From the NCBI GenBank assembly GCA_934693135.1, contig CAKUVA010000044.1, forward strand, positions 1 through 8,508: 8,508 nt of DNA. The letters run 5' to 3'. Of this stretch, positions 1 to 5,956 are shown one piece after another; the stretch's first letter is position 1; each line of letters begins with the position of its first letter. The stretch comes from an uncultured Bacteroidales bacterium (GTDB lineage Bacteria > Bacteroidota > Bacteroidia > Bacteroidales > UBA932). Below the pieces are notes generated by a model that saw nothing but the letters and a program-made list of their open reading frames with translations, had not been told where the DNA came from and made no database searches. A program made the position numbers and the translations under genes.

Positions 1-75
1 GGGAGCATAGCTCAGTTGGTTCAGAGCGTCTGCCTTACAAGCAGAGGGTCGGGGGTTCGACTCCCTCTGCTCCCA
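1..75 (+). tRNA. tRNA-Val (anticodon UAC)
   Basis: The gene folds into a complete cloverleaf. The acceptor stem pairs 1-7 with 68-74, all Watson-Crick, with discriminator A75. The D stem pairs 10-13 with 24-27. The anticodon stem pairs 29-33 with 41-45 around the loop CTTACAA, whose anticodon TAC (36-38) reads valine codons. The T stem pairs 51-55 with 63-67 around loop TTCGACT and includes one G-U pair. CCA is not encoded (the bases after A75 are CTG), so it must be added after transcription. The gene starts at the first base of the window, so its promoter lies outside. An intrinsic terminator follows within a few bases. Confidence 0.97.
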
Positions 76-78
76 CTG

Positions 79-111
79 AAGAGGTTACAAAAAATGTAGC
101 CTCTTTTTTTT
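79..111 (+). terminator. Intrinsic terminator after tRNA-Val
   Basis: An eight-pair stem joins 81-88 (GAGGTTAC) to 96-103 (GTAGCCTC) with one U-G pair and an A-rich seven-base loop. It is followed directly by an eight-T run at 104-111. Two A-T pairs (79-80 with 104-105) can extend the base. Position and shape fit a rho-independent terminator ending the tRNA-Val transcript. It also shields the convergent minus-strand operon from read-through. Confidence 0.9.
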
Positions 112-357
112 GTATAATTACCAATGTTGTCTGGTAAAAACGATTTAATTCGGGCGATTAGCTTCGAAAAAACAGATCGTTACGAAAATAAAGTTTTATT
201 CGTAGGAAATTAAAAACTGTTTGAATTTCTGCTAAACAAAATTCAAACAGTTCTTAATGTTTACTAATATTGTTGAACCTTAATCCATGTTTGGCTATCC
301 AACTTTATTACCCAAAATGTCGGTTTGGATTAGACGTTGAATTAAAGGTGGAAGATT
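112..357. other. Convergent intergenic region without genes
   Basis: This AT-rich stretch separates tRNA-Val from the 3' end of the minus-strand operon. I see no credible coding frame. It holds the minus-strand terminator hairpin and two weaker dyads: 181-186 with 199-204 (TACGAA/TTCGTA), and 280-287 with 326-333 (CTAATCCA/TGGATTAG, 38-base gap). No copy of the tRNA-Val 3' end is present, so there is no sign of an attachment site or an inserted element. Confidence 0.6.
207..252 (-). terminator. Hairpin terminator for the minus-strand operon
   Basis: A perfect 14-bp inverted repeat pairs 215-228 with 239-252 around a 10-base loop (229-238). Read on the minus strand the stem is followed by a T-rich tail, TTTTTAATTT, the complement of about 207-216. 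This is the arrangement of an intrinsic terminator for the operon that ends at the peptidase stop at 358, leaving a 3' untranslated stretch of about 105 bases. The stem is AT-rich with only three G-C pairs, so termination may be partial. Read on the plus strand it lacks a good T run. Confidence 0.7.
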
Positions 358-1443
358 TTATCGAACTCGAATTGAACGTCCAACGCGTAGAGTTGTCTTT
401 GTTGATATGCCATTAAGTGCGCAGAGCTTTTTCACTGTAGTGTGATATTTTACAGCTATTGAACCGAGCGTATCTCCTGATCTGATTTTGTAGTATTGAG
501 CCTTTGCGAGTTCAGCCGTTTTTTTCGCTTCTTCTTGTTCACGTTTAGCCTGTTCGACGGCTCTTGCAGCATAGTAGCTTGAATCAGCCTTCATTATGAG
601 ATAATCTTCATCATCACTCTCCGGTATGTACTTGCTGCCGGCATTCAAGAATCTCTTTTTTAGGATGAATAACCGATGTCGTAATGTTCCGCTCTCGAAA
701 TCAATCAACCATTGTGGATCAAAAGCGAAGCCACAATACCTTGTTTCGAAATGGAGATGCGCACCCGTTGAACGTCCAGTTGATCCACCGAGTCCTATCG
801 TTTGACCTGCTGTAACCCATTCTCCAGGAGTGACAAGCCGCTTGGAAAGATGAGCATAAAAAGTCTCCAATCCACTTTCGTGACGGATTATAACGAGATT
901 TCCGAAACCTTTGTAGTATTTTGACATCCTGACTTTTCCTGAAAATGCAGCTACTACAGGAGTGCCAGTTTTCAACGGAAGATCCACCCCCATATGTCTG
1001 CGTCCATGTCTGTATCCGAAAGGCGAGTAGACTTTTGTTTGATATGGGCAGTGGTATTCTTTCAATGTATCTACAACCCAGATGGAAATGTCATCATTCA
1101 AGTCTTTGAGCTCCATCTTGTACGGGTTAGGATACTCATCGCTCCAATATCTGTTGAATACTTCCGAATGTGAAGATACAGAGGGATCCTTGAAATACTT
1201 CCATGTGTGATTAGCCATGAGGAGTATTTTTATCGCAGGGTTGCCAGTGTCGAGTGTATCTACTGGAGCCACAGATGACGGGTCGATAGATTTGACTGGT
1301 TCGAGTGCCGGTCTTGGAACGAGTAATGCAGCTCTGCTCTTGGTCATTACCGTATCCTGTACTGATGGTCTTGCGAATGATGATAGCGCATATAAAGTCC
1401 CTGTCAGGATTGTCAATGTTTTAAGTACTATGTTTTTCATCAT
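358..1443 (-). CDS. Secreted M23 metallopeptidase with C-terminal LysM domain
   Basis: This 361-residue protein probably cuts peptidoglycan peptide bridges, or acts as a NlpD-like amidase activator, outside the inner membrane. Residues 1-24 look like a Sec signal peptide (MMKN start, hydrophobic core, likely cleavage after SSFA). The peptidase M23 domain spans about 135-250. It keeps the Zn ligands H150 and D154 (HMGVD) and H231 of HLHFE, plus the catalytic histidines H198 (YAHLS) and H229, so it should be an active enzyme. A charged, Ala/Glu/Lys-rich, probably helical linker covers about 286-316. A LysM glycan-binding domain follows at 317-360 (YKIRSGDTLGSIA). The start shares one base with the upstream phosphomutase stop (TAATG). 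A second ATG three bases on sits at better spacing (7 bases) from an AGG, so either Met may be used. It is the last gene of the operon. Confidence 0.9.
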   Translation of the reverse strand: MMKNIVLKTLTILTGTLYALSSFARPSVQDTVMTKSRAALLVPRPALEPVKSIDPSSVAPVDTLDTGNPAIKILLMANHTWKYFKDPSVSSHSEVFNRYWSDEYPNPYKMELKDLNDDISIWVVDTLKEYHCPYQTKVYSPFGYRHGRRHMGVDLPLKTGTPVVAAFSGKVRMSKYYKGFGNLVIIRHESGLETFYAHLSKRLVTPGEWVTAGQTIGLGGSTGRSTGAHLHFETRYCGFAFDPQWLIDFESGTLRHRLFILKKRFLNAGSKYIPESDDEDYLIMKADSSYYAARAVEQAKREQEEAKKTAELAKAQYYKIRSGDTLGSIAVKYHTTVKKLCALNGISTKTTLRVGRSIRVR

Positions 1444-2801
1444 TATACCTCAGCCTTGAACTTAGTCTTGAGTAGTTCTTTTACTTCATTGACCTTGGTA
1501 TCCAGAAGTTCTTGAGATGTTGCTTCACAGATAAAACGTAGGTAAGGCTCTGTATTTGATGGCCTTATGTTAAACCACCAATCTGGAAATTCTACTCTGT
1601 AACCATCGAAGTCCATGAATGCTGTAGGTTTTTCCTGGTTTTCGAAATGCGCTTTGACCGCATCCATGGCACTTTTTTTATCCTCTAACTTGAAGTTTAT
1701 CTCGCCAGAATTCTTGTAACGTGAAATCTTGCTGATAAGCTGGCTGAATGATATTCCATTCTTCTTCATGTCTGCAAGTACACGGAGTACAAGTATGGAT
1801 GCGAGTAACCCACTATCAGAATAGAAGAAATCGCGGAAATAGTAGTGCCCTGCAAGTTCTCCACCCCATACTCCATCCAACTCACGGAGTTTGCGTGCGG
1901 CATTTGCTCGGCCTACTTTCCATGTAAACATCTTTGCTCCCATAGGCTCCAGATATTCTCCAACCGCCTTAGAACTTCTTATGTCTTGTATGACAATGCC
2001 TTTTTCTCCTCGCTCTCCGATGAAGTAGTGGCCAAGTACAGCAATCATAAGGTCTGGAGATACAAAATGTCCGGTCTCGTCGACAAACATAACTCGGTCT
2101 GCATCCCCATCATATATAACTCCGGCATCCGCTCCTATTCTTTTTACAAGTTCTTCGAGGGCAATGACATTTTTGTGTACAAGTGGGTTCGGCTCATGGT
2201 TCGGAAATGTTCCGTCCATAGTATCGAAAATATATTCAGGTCGGTCTCCGAAAATTTGTTTTGCGAAGAGAGAACTCATTCCGTTTGAAAGATCGAATGC
2301 GAGCTTTAGATTGCTGAGGTCTCCCATATATTTCCTTAGGAAATTCAAATAATCTTCACGTATATCTTTTTGGAACACTTTGCCTTTGGATATTGCGACA
2401 GGAGTAGGTTTTCCATCGTTGATCCAAGTCTCTATCTGTCCGAGACCTGTGTCATATCCGACAGGGAGGGCATTCTCACATGAAACTTTCATGCCGTTAT
2501 ATTCCTTCGGATTGTGCGAAGCTGTAATTTGCACAGATGCTTTGAAGCCGTAGTTTGCTGTTCCGAAGTACACCATAGGAGTAGTGCTAAGTCCGATGTC
2601 ATACACATCGGCACCTGCATCAGTGATTCCTTTGAGTAGATATTCATGTATCTCATCTGATGAGACTCTGCAGTCTCGTCCTATCAGAATTTTGTCTGTA
2701 TTCAGCAATTCTGGTAGGAAATACCCTACTTTATAGGCAATATTCCTATCGAAATCTACATTGTAGACTCCGCGAATGTCATAAGCGTGAAATGCTCCCA
2801 T
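1443..2801 (-). CDS. Phosphomannomutase/phosphoglucomutase (alpha-D-phosphohexomutase)
   Basis: This enzyme interconverts hexose 1- and 6-phosphates (mannose and/or glucose), supplying sugar nucleotides for envelope glycans. It acts in the cytoplasm. All four family signatures are present over 452 residues, a normal length. The phosphoserine loop is TASHNP with S95. The Mg-binding loop is DGDADR at 231-236. The sugar-specificity loop is GGELAGHYYF at 313-322, and the C-terminal phosphate-binding loop is RPSNTEPYLR at 413-422. The GEL(A)GHY loop resembles the dual-specificity AlgC/ManB group more than phosphoglucosamine mutases (GlmM), but substrate preference cannot be settled from sequence. 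The gene starts five bases after the def stop and overlaps the next gene by one base, so it is an internal operon member. Confidence 0.93.
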   Translation of the reverse strand: MGAFHAYDIRGVYNVDFDRNIAYKVGYFLPELLNTDKILIGRDCRVSSDEIHEYLLKGITDAGADVYDIGLSTTPMVYFGTANYGFKASVQITASHNPKEYNGMKVSCENALPVGYDTGLGQIETWINDGKPTPVAISKGKVFQKDIREDYLNFLRKYMGDLSNLKLAFDLSNGMSSLFAKQIFGDRPEYIFDTMDGTFPNHEPNPLVHKNVIALEELVKRIGADAGVIYDGDADRVMFVDETGHFVSPDLMIAVLGHYFIGERGEKGIVIQDIRSSKAVGEYLEPMGAKMFTWKVGRANAARKLRELDGVWGGELAGHYYFRDFFYSDSGLLASILVLRVLADMKKNGISFSQLISKISRYKNSGEINFKLEDKKSAMDAVKAHFENQEKPTAFMDFDGYRVEFPDWWFNIRPSNTEPYLRFICEATSQELLDTKVNEVKELLKTKFKAEV

Positions 2802-2806
2802 AGTTA

Positions 2807-3361
2807 TTATTTGATTTTAGTGCTATATCGTACAGAAACCTTCCCTTTAGAAACGTTCTGCAATTTTTTATTTATCATCTTCTTCCTAATAGGTGCTACA
2901 TGGTCAATGAACAAATCTCCATCCAGATGAGACATCTCGTGCTGAACCATGCGGCAAGCGAACTTGTCGAACTTCTCTGTGACCTTTTCACCTTCTTCAT
3001 TATAATATTCCACAGTCATTGAAGCTGGACGACGGACTTCGCAATATATGTTCGGGATACTAAGACATCCCTCTGAATACTCGGTCTCCTTTTCACTCTG
3101 TTCCAGGATTACTGGATTTAGCATTGTGCGTTTGAAATCCTTCAAGTAATCGTAAACGTCAGTCATTCCGGTACCGTCTACAATAAGGGCTCTCTTGCTC
3201 ACTCCTATCTGCGGTGCAGCAAGTCCGCACCCATCTGAATTTTTCAATGTGTCTTTCAAGTCTTGGACAAGTGTCTTGATTCCCTCTTTATCATTGAGGT
3301 CGATTTCTTCAGCTTTGGCTCTGAGAACTTCAGAACCATATAAATATATAGGTTGTATCAT
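2807..3361 (-). CDS. def: Peptide deformylase
   Basis: Peptide deformylase removes the formyl group from the N-terminal Met of nascent proteins at the ribosome exit. I place the start at 3361 (184 residues, MIQPIYLYGSEVLR), which matches the usual family N-terminus. The frame stays open to an ATG at 3499, but that would add 46 residues overlapping ruvX. Motif 1 is G44-C-G-L-A-A-P-Q51. Motif 2 is EGCLS with metal ligand C99. Motif 3 is QHEMSH with ligands H141 and H145 and catalytic E142. The oddity is S144 (codon TCT), where the family normally has Asp (HExDH). A lysine-rich C-terminal tail (about 159-184) is typical of Bacteroidota Def. The gene lies 28 bp after ruvX and 5 bp before the phosphomutase, and no Shine-Dalgarno sequence is visible. 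Confidence 0.93.
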   Translation of the reverse strand: MIQPIYLYGSEVLRAKAEEIDLNDKEGIKTLVQDLKDTLKNSDGCGLAAPQIGVSKRALIVDGTGMTDVYDYLKDFKRTMLNPVILEQSEKETEYSEGCLSIPNIYCEVRRPASMTVEYYNEEGEKVTEKFDKFACRMVQHEMSHLDGDLFIDHVAPIRKKMINKKLQNVSKGKVSVRYSTKIK

Positions 3362-3389
3362 ATCTTGTATTATTTCGTATTGTTCTGTG

Positions 3390-3896
3390 CTATTTCTTGT
3401 TCTTCCTGAATTTTCCAGATACGTTCCTGGACAATGTTTCTGGAATGGAATCAGTGGAAACCGCAAAAGATGTGCCACCTCTGGAACTTGTTTTGTCAAG
3501 ATAACTTTGCAAAATTATGGCTGCGCTGATTCTGTCCACTGATGCTTTATCCTTTCTCTCAGAAGCTTTCATCCCTCCGTCTATCATTGCTCTATGTGCC
3601 AATACAGATGTAAATCTTTCGTCTTCAAGTGAAACAGGAGTGTTTGGGAATGCTTTTGCAAGTTGTTTCAGGAATATGTCCACATCAGCCGCGGCCTCTG
3701 ATGGCTGTCCATTCATATTTATGGGATAACCTACGACGAATCGTATAATGGTCTCCTGTTCAGCATATTTTTGAAGATATTCTATTATCTTTGCACTCTG
3801 CACGGTATCCAGAGCGGATGCAAAGATATGGAGAGGATCGCTGACAGCGACTCCTATCCGTTTTCTTCCGTAGTCTATTCCGATTATTCTGTCCAT
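3390..3896 (-). CDS. ruvX: RuvX/YqgF-family RNase H-fold nuclease (16S rRNA processing)
   Basis: YqgF/RuvX proteins have an RNase H-like fold. The family is tied to maturation of the 16S rRNA 5' end and was originally proposed to be a Holliday junction resolvase. The 168-residue product shows GIDYGRKRIGVAVSD (6-20, acidic D8), VVGYPINMNG (54-63), the LEDERFTS segment (90-97, E91/E93) and KASVDRISAAIILQSYL (117-133, D121). These supply the expected acidic residues. The conserved domain ends near residue 135, and about 34 residues of Ser/Thr-rich then basic tail (ending KFRKNKK) follow, which common orthologues of about 138 residues lack. It is the first gene of the minus-strand operon and is divergent from the membrane M23 gene across 33 bp. 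A promoter -7 element sits only 7 bases before its ATG. Confidence 0.92.
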   Translation of the reverse strand: MDRIIGIDYGRKRIGVAVSDPLHIFASALDTVQSAKIIEYLQKYAEQETIIRFVVGYPINMNGQPSEAAADVDIFLKQLAKAFPNTPVSLEDERFTSVLAHRAMIDGGMKASERKDKASVDRISAAIILQSYLDKTSSRGGTSFAVSTDSIPETLSRNVSGKFRKNKK

Positions 3897-3903
3897 ATTT
3901 GTG

Positions 3904-3911
3904 CAAAGTTA
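3904..3911 (-). promoter_or_regulatory. Predicted -7 element for ruvX operon
   Basis: Read on the minus strand this is TAACTTTG, an exact match to the Bacteroidota -7 consensus TANNTTTG, in the divergent spacer. Only seven bases (CACAAAT) separate it from the ruvX ATG, so transcription would begin at or just before the start codon. There is no convincing TTTG -33 box 19-21 bases upstream; the nearest is a TTTA at 23 bases. Confidence is therefore moderate. Confidence 0.5.
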
Positions 3912-3929
3912 ACAATATTTGTCGAATTC

Positions 3930-4781
3930 ATGGCTAAACAGGCAAAAGGACCTAAGGTCGATCATTTCAGAATATCTCTTATAGATGACATGACCCACAA
4001 TCAGTTGTGGGTTGTACGCTTTACTAGAGCTAGTCTATTCGTGTTCATTATATCGGCTGTGACGGTTATCATGGCAGTTTCATTTTCATTGATTGCATTC
4101 ACGCCGGTCAGAACATTTATTCCCGGCTATCCGGATGCACATACTAAACGTGCCGCCATTAACAATGCTATCCGGATAGACTCTCTACAGAATGTCATAT
4201 ATACTTGGATGTATTACACTGAAAATCTTAAGAAAGTGCTTGATGGTGGGGAACCTGTTGCGATAGATAGCATAATACGCGGAGCTTCGGATTTGCGGAA
4301 TATAACTGGCTCTCGGAAAGTCCTTGATGAAAAGGATTCTTTACTTAGGGAAAATGTTCGTCAAGAGGAACAATTCGGATTGACCCGGGAACGTGAAAGG
4401 AATCTTCCGATAGAAGGTATGCATTTCTTCACCCCATTGAGTGGTGTCATTTCGCAGGGATATGACCAGATACTTCATCCATACATTGATATAACAGCCC
4501 CGGCTAATTCTGTGGTTGTGTCCGTGCTTGATGGTACTGTCATAAATGCCGGTTGGAGTGATGACGCTGGATATACGATACAAATACAGCACTCCGGTGA
4601 TCTTGTATCCATATATAAACATAATCAGAAATTGTTAAAGAAGACTGGAGACAAAGTCTCTGCAGGAGTACCGATTGCTCTTGTTGGAAATACAGGGGCG
4701 TTGACGACAGGTGATCACCTGCATTTTGAATTATGGTACAGGGGCGAGGCTGTAGATCCGACAAAATACATTAATTTCTAA
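3930..4781 (+). CDS. Membrane-anchored M23 family metallopeptidase
   Basis: The 283-residue protein appears bitopic. It has a short cytoplasmic N-terminus rich in Lys/Arg, a single transmembrane helix at about 34-58, a linker or partly helical stretch (about 75-160) and a C-terminal M23 peptidase domain (about 165-282). The catalytic set is complete: H183 and D187 (HPYID), H231 (IYKHN), and H263 and H265 (DHLHFE). It should therefore be an active peptidoglycan endopeptidase facing the periplasm. I chose the ATG at 3930. The same frame is open back to 3771, but those 53 residues would run antisense through ruvX and precede the natural basic N-terminus. No Shine-Dalgarno sequence is visible. 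The stop overlaps the dxr start by one base (TAATG), implying coupled translation. It differs in architecture from the LysM-bearing M23 protein of the other operon. Confidence 0.9.
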   Translation: MAKQAKGPKVDHFRISLIDDMTHNQLWVVRFTRASLFVFIISAVTVIMAVSFSLIAFTPVRTFIPGYPDAHTKRAAINNAIRIDSLQNVIYTWMYYTENLKKVLDGGEPVAIDSIIRGASDLRNITGSRKVLDEKDSLLRENVRQEEQFGLTRERERNLPIEGMHFFTPLSGVISQGYDQILHPYIDITAPANSVVVSVLDGTVINAGWSDDAGYTIQIQHSGDLVSIYKHNQKLLKKTGDKVSAGVPIALVGNTGALTTGDHLHFELWYRGEAVDPTKYINF

Positions 4782-5950
4782 TGACTGAAAAAAGAAGAAT
4801 AGCTATTTTAGGCTCTACCGGTTCCATAGGTAGGCAAGCTTTGGATGTGATAAGGCAGCACAAGGATAGGTTCGAAGTGGAACTGCTTACTGCTAATAAT
4901 AGTTCAGCGATGCTTATAGAGCAAGCTATGGAATTCCATCCGTCGAGCGTGGTGATATGCAACCCTGAGAAGTATGATGAAGTGGCAGATGCGCTTCAGC
5001 CGAATGATATAAAAGTGTTTACCGGGATAGAATCTGTTTGTTCTTTGGTTGGTGCAGAAGACATTGATATAGTTCTGACGGCATTGGTGGGATTCAGTGG
5101 GCTTAGACCTACAGCAGCCGCAATAAGAGCAGGAAAGATTATTGCCCTTGCGAATAAGGAGACATTGGTGGCCGGTGGCGCAGCGATAACTGCATTGGCA
5201 AAAAAATACAAGGCGCCTATTTTACCTGTAGATTCGGAGCATTCTGCTATTTTTCAGTGTCTTTTAGGTGCTCAGGGTAATGCGATAGAACGAATTCATC
5301 TTACGGCATCGGGTGGCCCTTTCCGTACTTGGAATCGTGACAGGATTGCTGCCGCTACATATAAGGACGCTCTGCATCATCCTCAGTGGACAATGGGGGC
5401 AAAGATTACCATTGACTCTGCTACAATGATGAACAAAGGGTTTGAGATGATTGAAGCAAAGTGGCTTTTCGATGTTGCACCTGAAAAAATAAATATTGTT
5501 GTGCAGCCTCAGTCTATAATACATTCGATGATAGAGTTTTCGGACGGGGCGGTACTTGCTCAAATGGGACATCCTGATATGAGGGAACCGATTCAGTTTG
5601 CATTGAGTTTCCCGGAGAGGTTGATTCTTAATAACAAGAAACTTGATTTTGCTGCTCTTGGCTCGCTTACTTTCGAAAGACCTGACATGGAGAAATTTCC
5701 TTGTCTTGGACTCGCATTTGATGCAATAAAGAGGGGAGGTAATATTCCGTGTGTGATGAATGCGGCTAATGAAGCTGCGGTTGCGGCTTACCTTCGTGGT
5801 GAACTTCGTTTCTACGATATTCCTGACATTATTTCAGAATGTATGGCTGGTGCGGATTTTGTCTGTGAACCGGATATCGATGATCTTGTCGGGATTAACG
5901 ATGAGACTTATATTAAAGCTGCGGAAAAATGCATGGCGCGTAAAATTTAG
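4781..5950 (+). CDS. dxr: 1-deoxy-D-xylulose 5-phosphate reductoisomerase
   Basis: Dxr converts DXP to 2-C-methyl-D-erythritol 4-phosphate with NADPH. This is the committed step of the MEP isoprenoid pathway and the target of fosmidomycin. The 389-residue length is normal. The NADPH-binding loop is GSTGSIG at 11-17, followed by ANKE at 124-127. The metal-binding residues are D151 and E153 in VDSEHSAIFQ and E222 in MNKGFEMIEA. The substrate-contact segments SGGPFR (177-182) and HPQWTMGAKITIDSATM (200-216) are intact. It starts on the last base of the upstream M23 stop and is followed after six bases by rseP. That pairing recalls the proteobacterial dxr-uppS-cdsA-rseP cluster, but without the middle genes. 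Confidence 0.97.
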   Translation: MTEKRRIAILGSTGSIGRQALDVIRQHKDRFEVELLTANNSSAMLIEQAMEFHPSSVVICNPEKYDEVADALQPNDIKVFTGIESVCSLVGAEDIDIVLTALVGFSGLRPTAAAIRAGKIIALANKETLVAGGAAITALAKKYKAPILPVDSEHSAIFQCLLGAQGNAIERIHLTASGGPFRTWNRDRIAAATYKDALHHPQWTMGAKITIDSATMMNKGFEMIEAKWLFDVAPEKINIVVQPQSIIHSMIEFSDGAVLAQMGHPDMREPIQFALSFPERLILNNKKLDFAALGSLTFERPDMEKFPCLGLAFDAIKRGGNIPCVMNAANEAAVAAYLRGELRFYDIPDIISECMAGADFVCEPDIDDLVGINDETYIKAAEKCMARKI

Positions 5951-5956
5951 AATAAT

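Noticed and set aside
181..204. Dyad TACGAA/TTCGTA as another terminator or operator
   Set aside because: Only six pairs before mismatches, AT-rich, with no T run or adjacent promoter; it could easily be chance.
1..357. Possible integration site or mobile-element border at the tRNA-Val 3' end
   Set aside because: No repeat of the tRNA 3' sequence, no integrase and no composition shift is seen downstream; the neighbours are core genes.
1845..2288. A 147-codon plus-strand frame inside the phosphomutase gene
   Set aside because: It is antisense to a clear, motif-complete gene and its product shows no recognisable domain.
3362..3499. A longer deformylase starting at the ATG at 3499
   Set aside because: The extra 46 residues overlap the ruvX coding end by 110 bases and have no counterpart in the family; the ATG at 3361 starts the standard Def N-terminus.
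3821..3828. An internal minus-strand -7 element (TATCTTTG) inside ruvX
   Set aside because: It matches the consensus but lies within codons of the ruvX N-terminal region, with no sign that transcription is needed there.
3771..3929. A longer membrane M23 protein starting at 3771
   Set aside because: These 53 codons are antisense to the start of ruvX and precede a typical basic N-terminus plus transmembrane helix beginning at 3930.
5264..5572. A 102-codon minus-strand frame inside dxr
   Set aside because: It is fully antisense to conserved dxr codons, has no family resemblance and is best explained as a chance frame.
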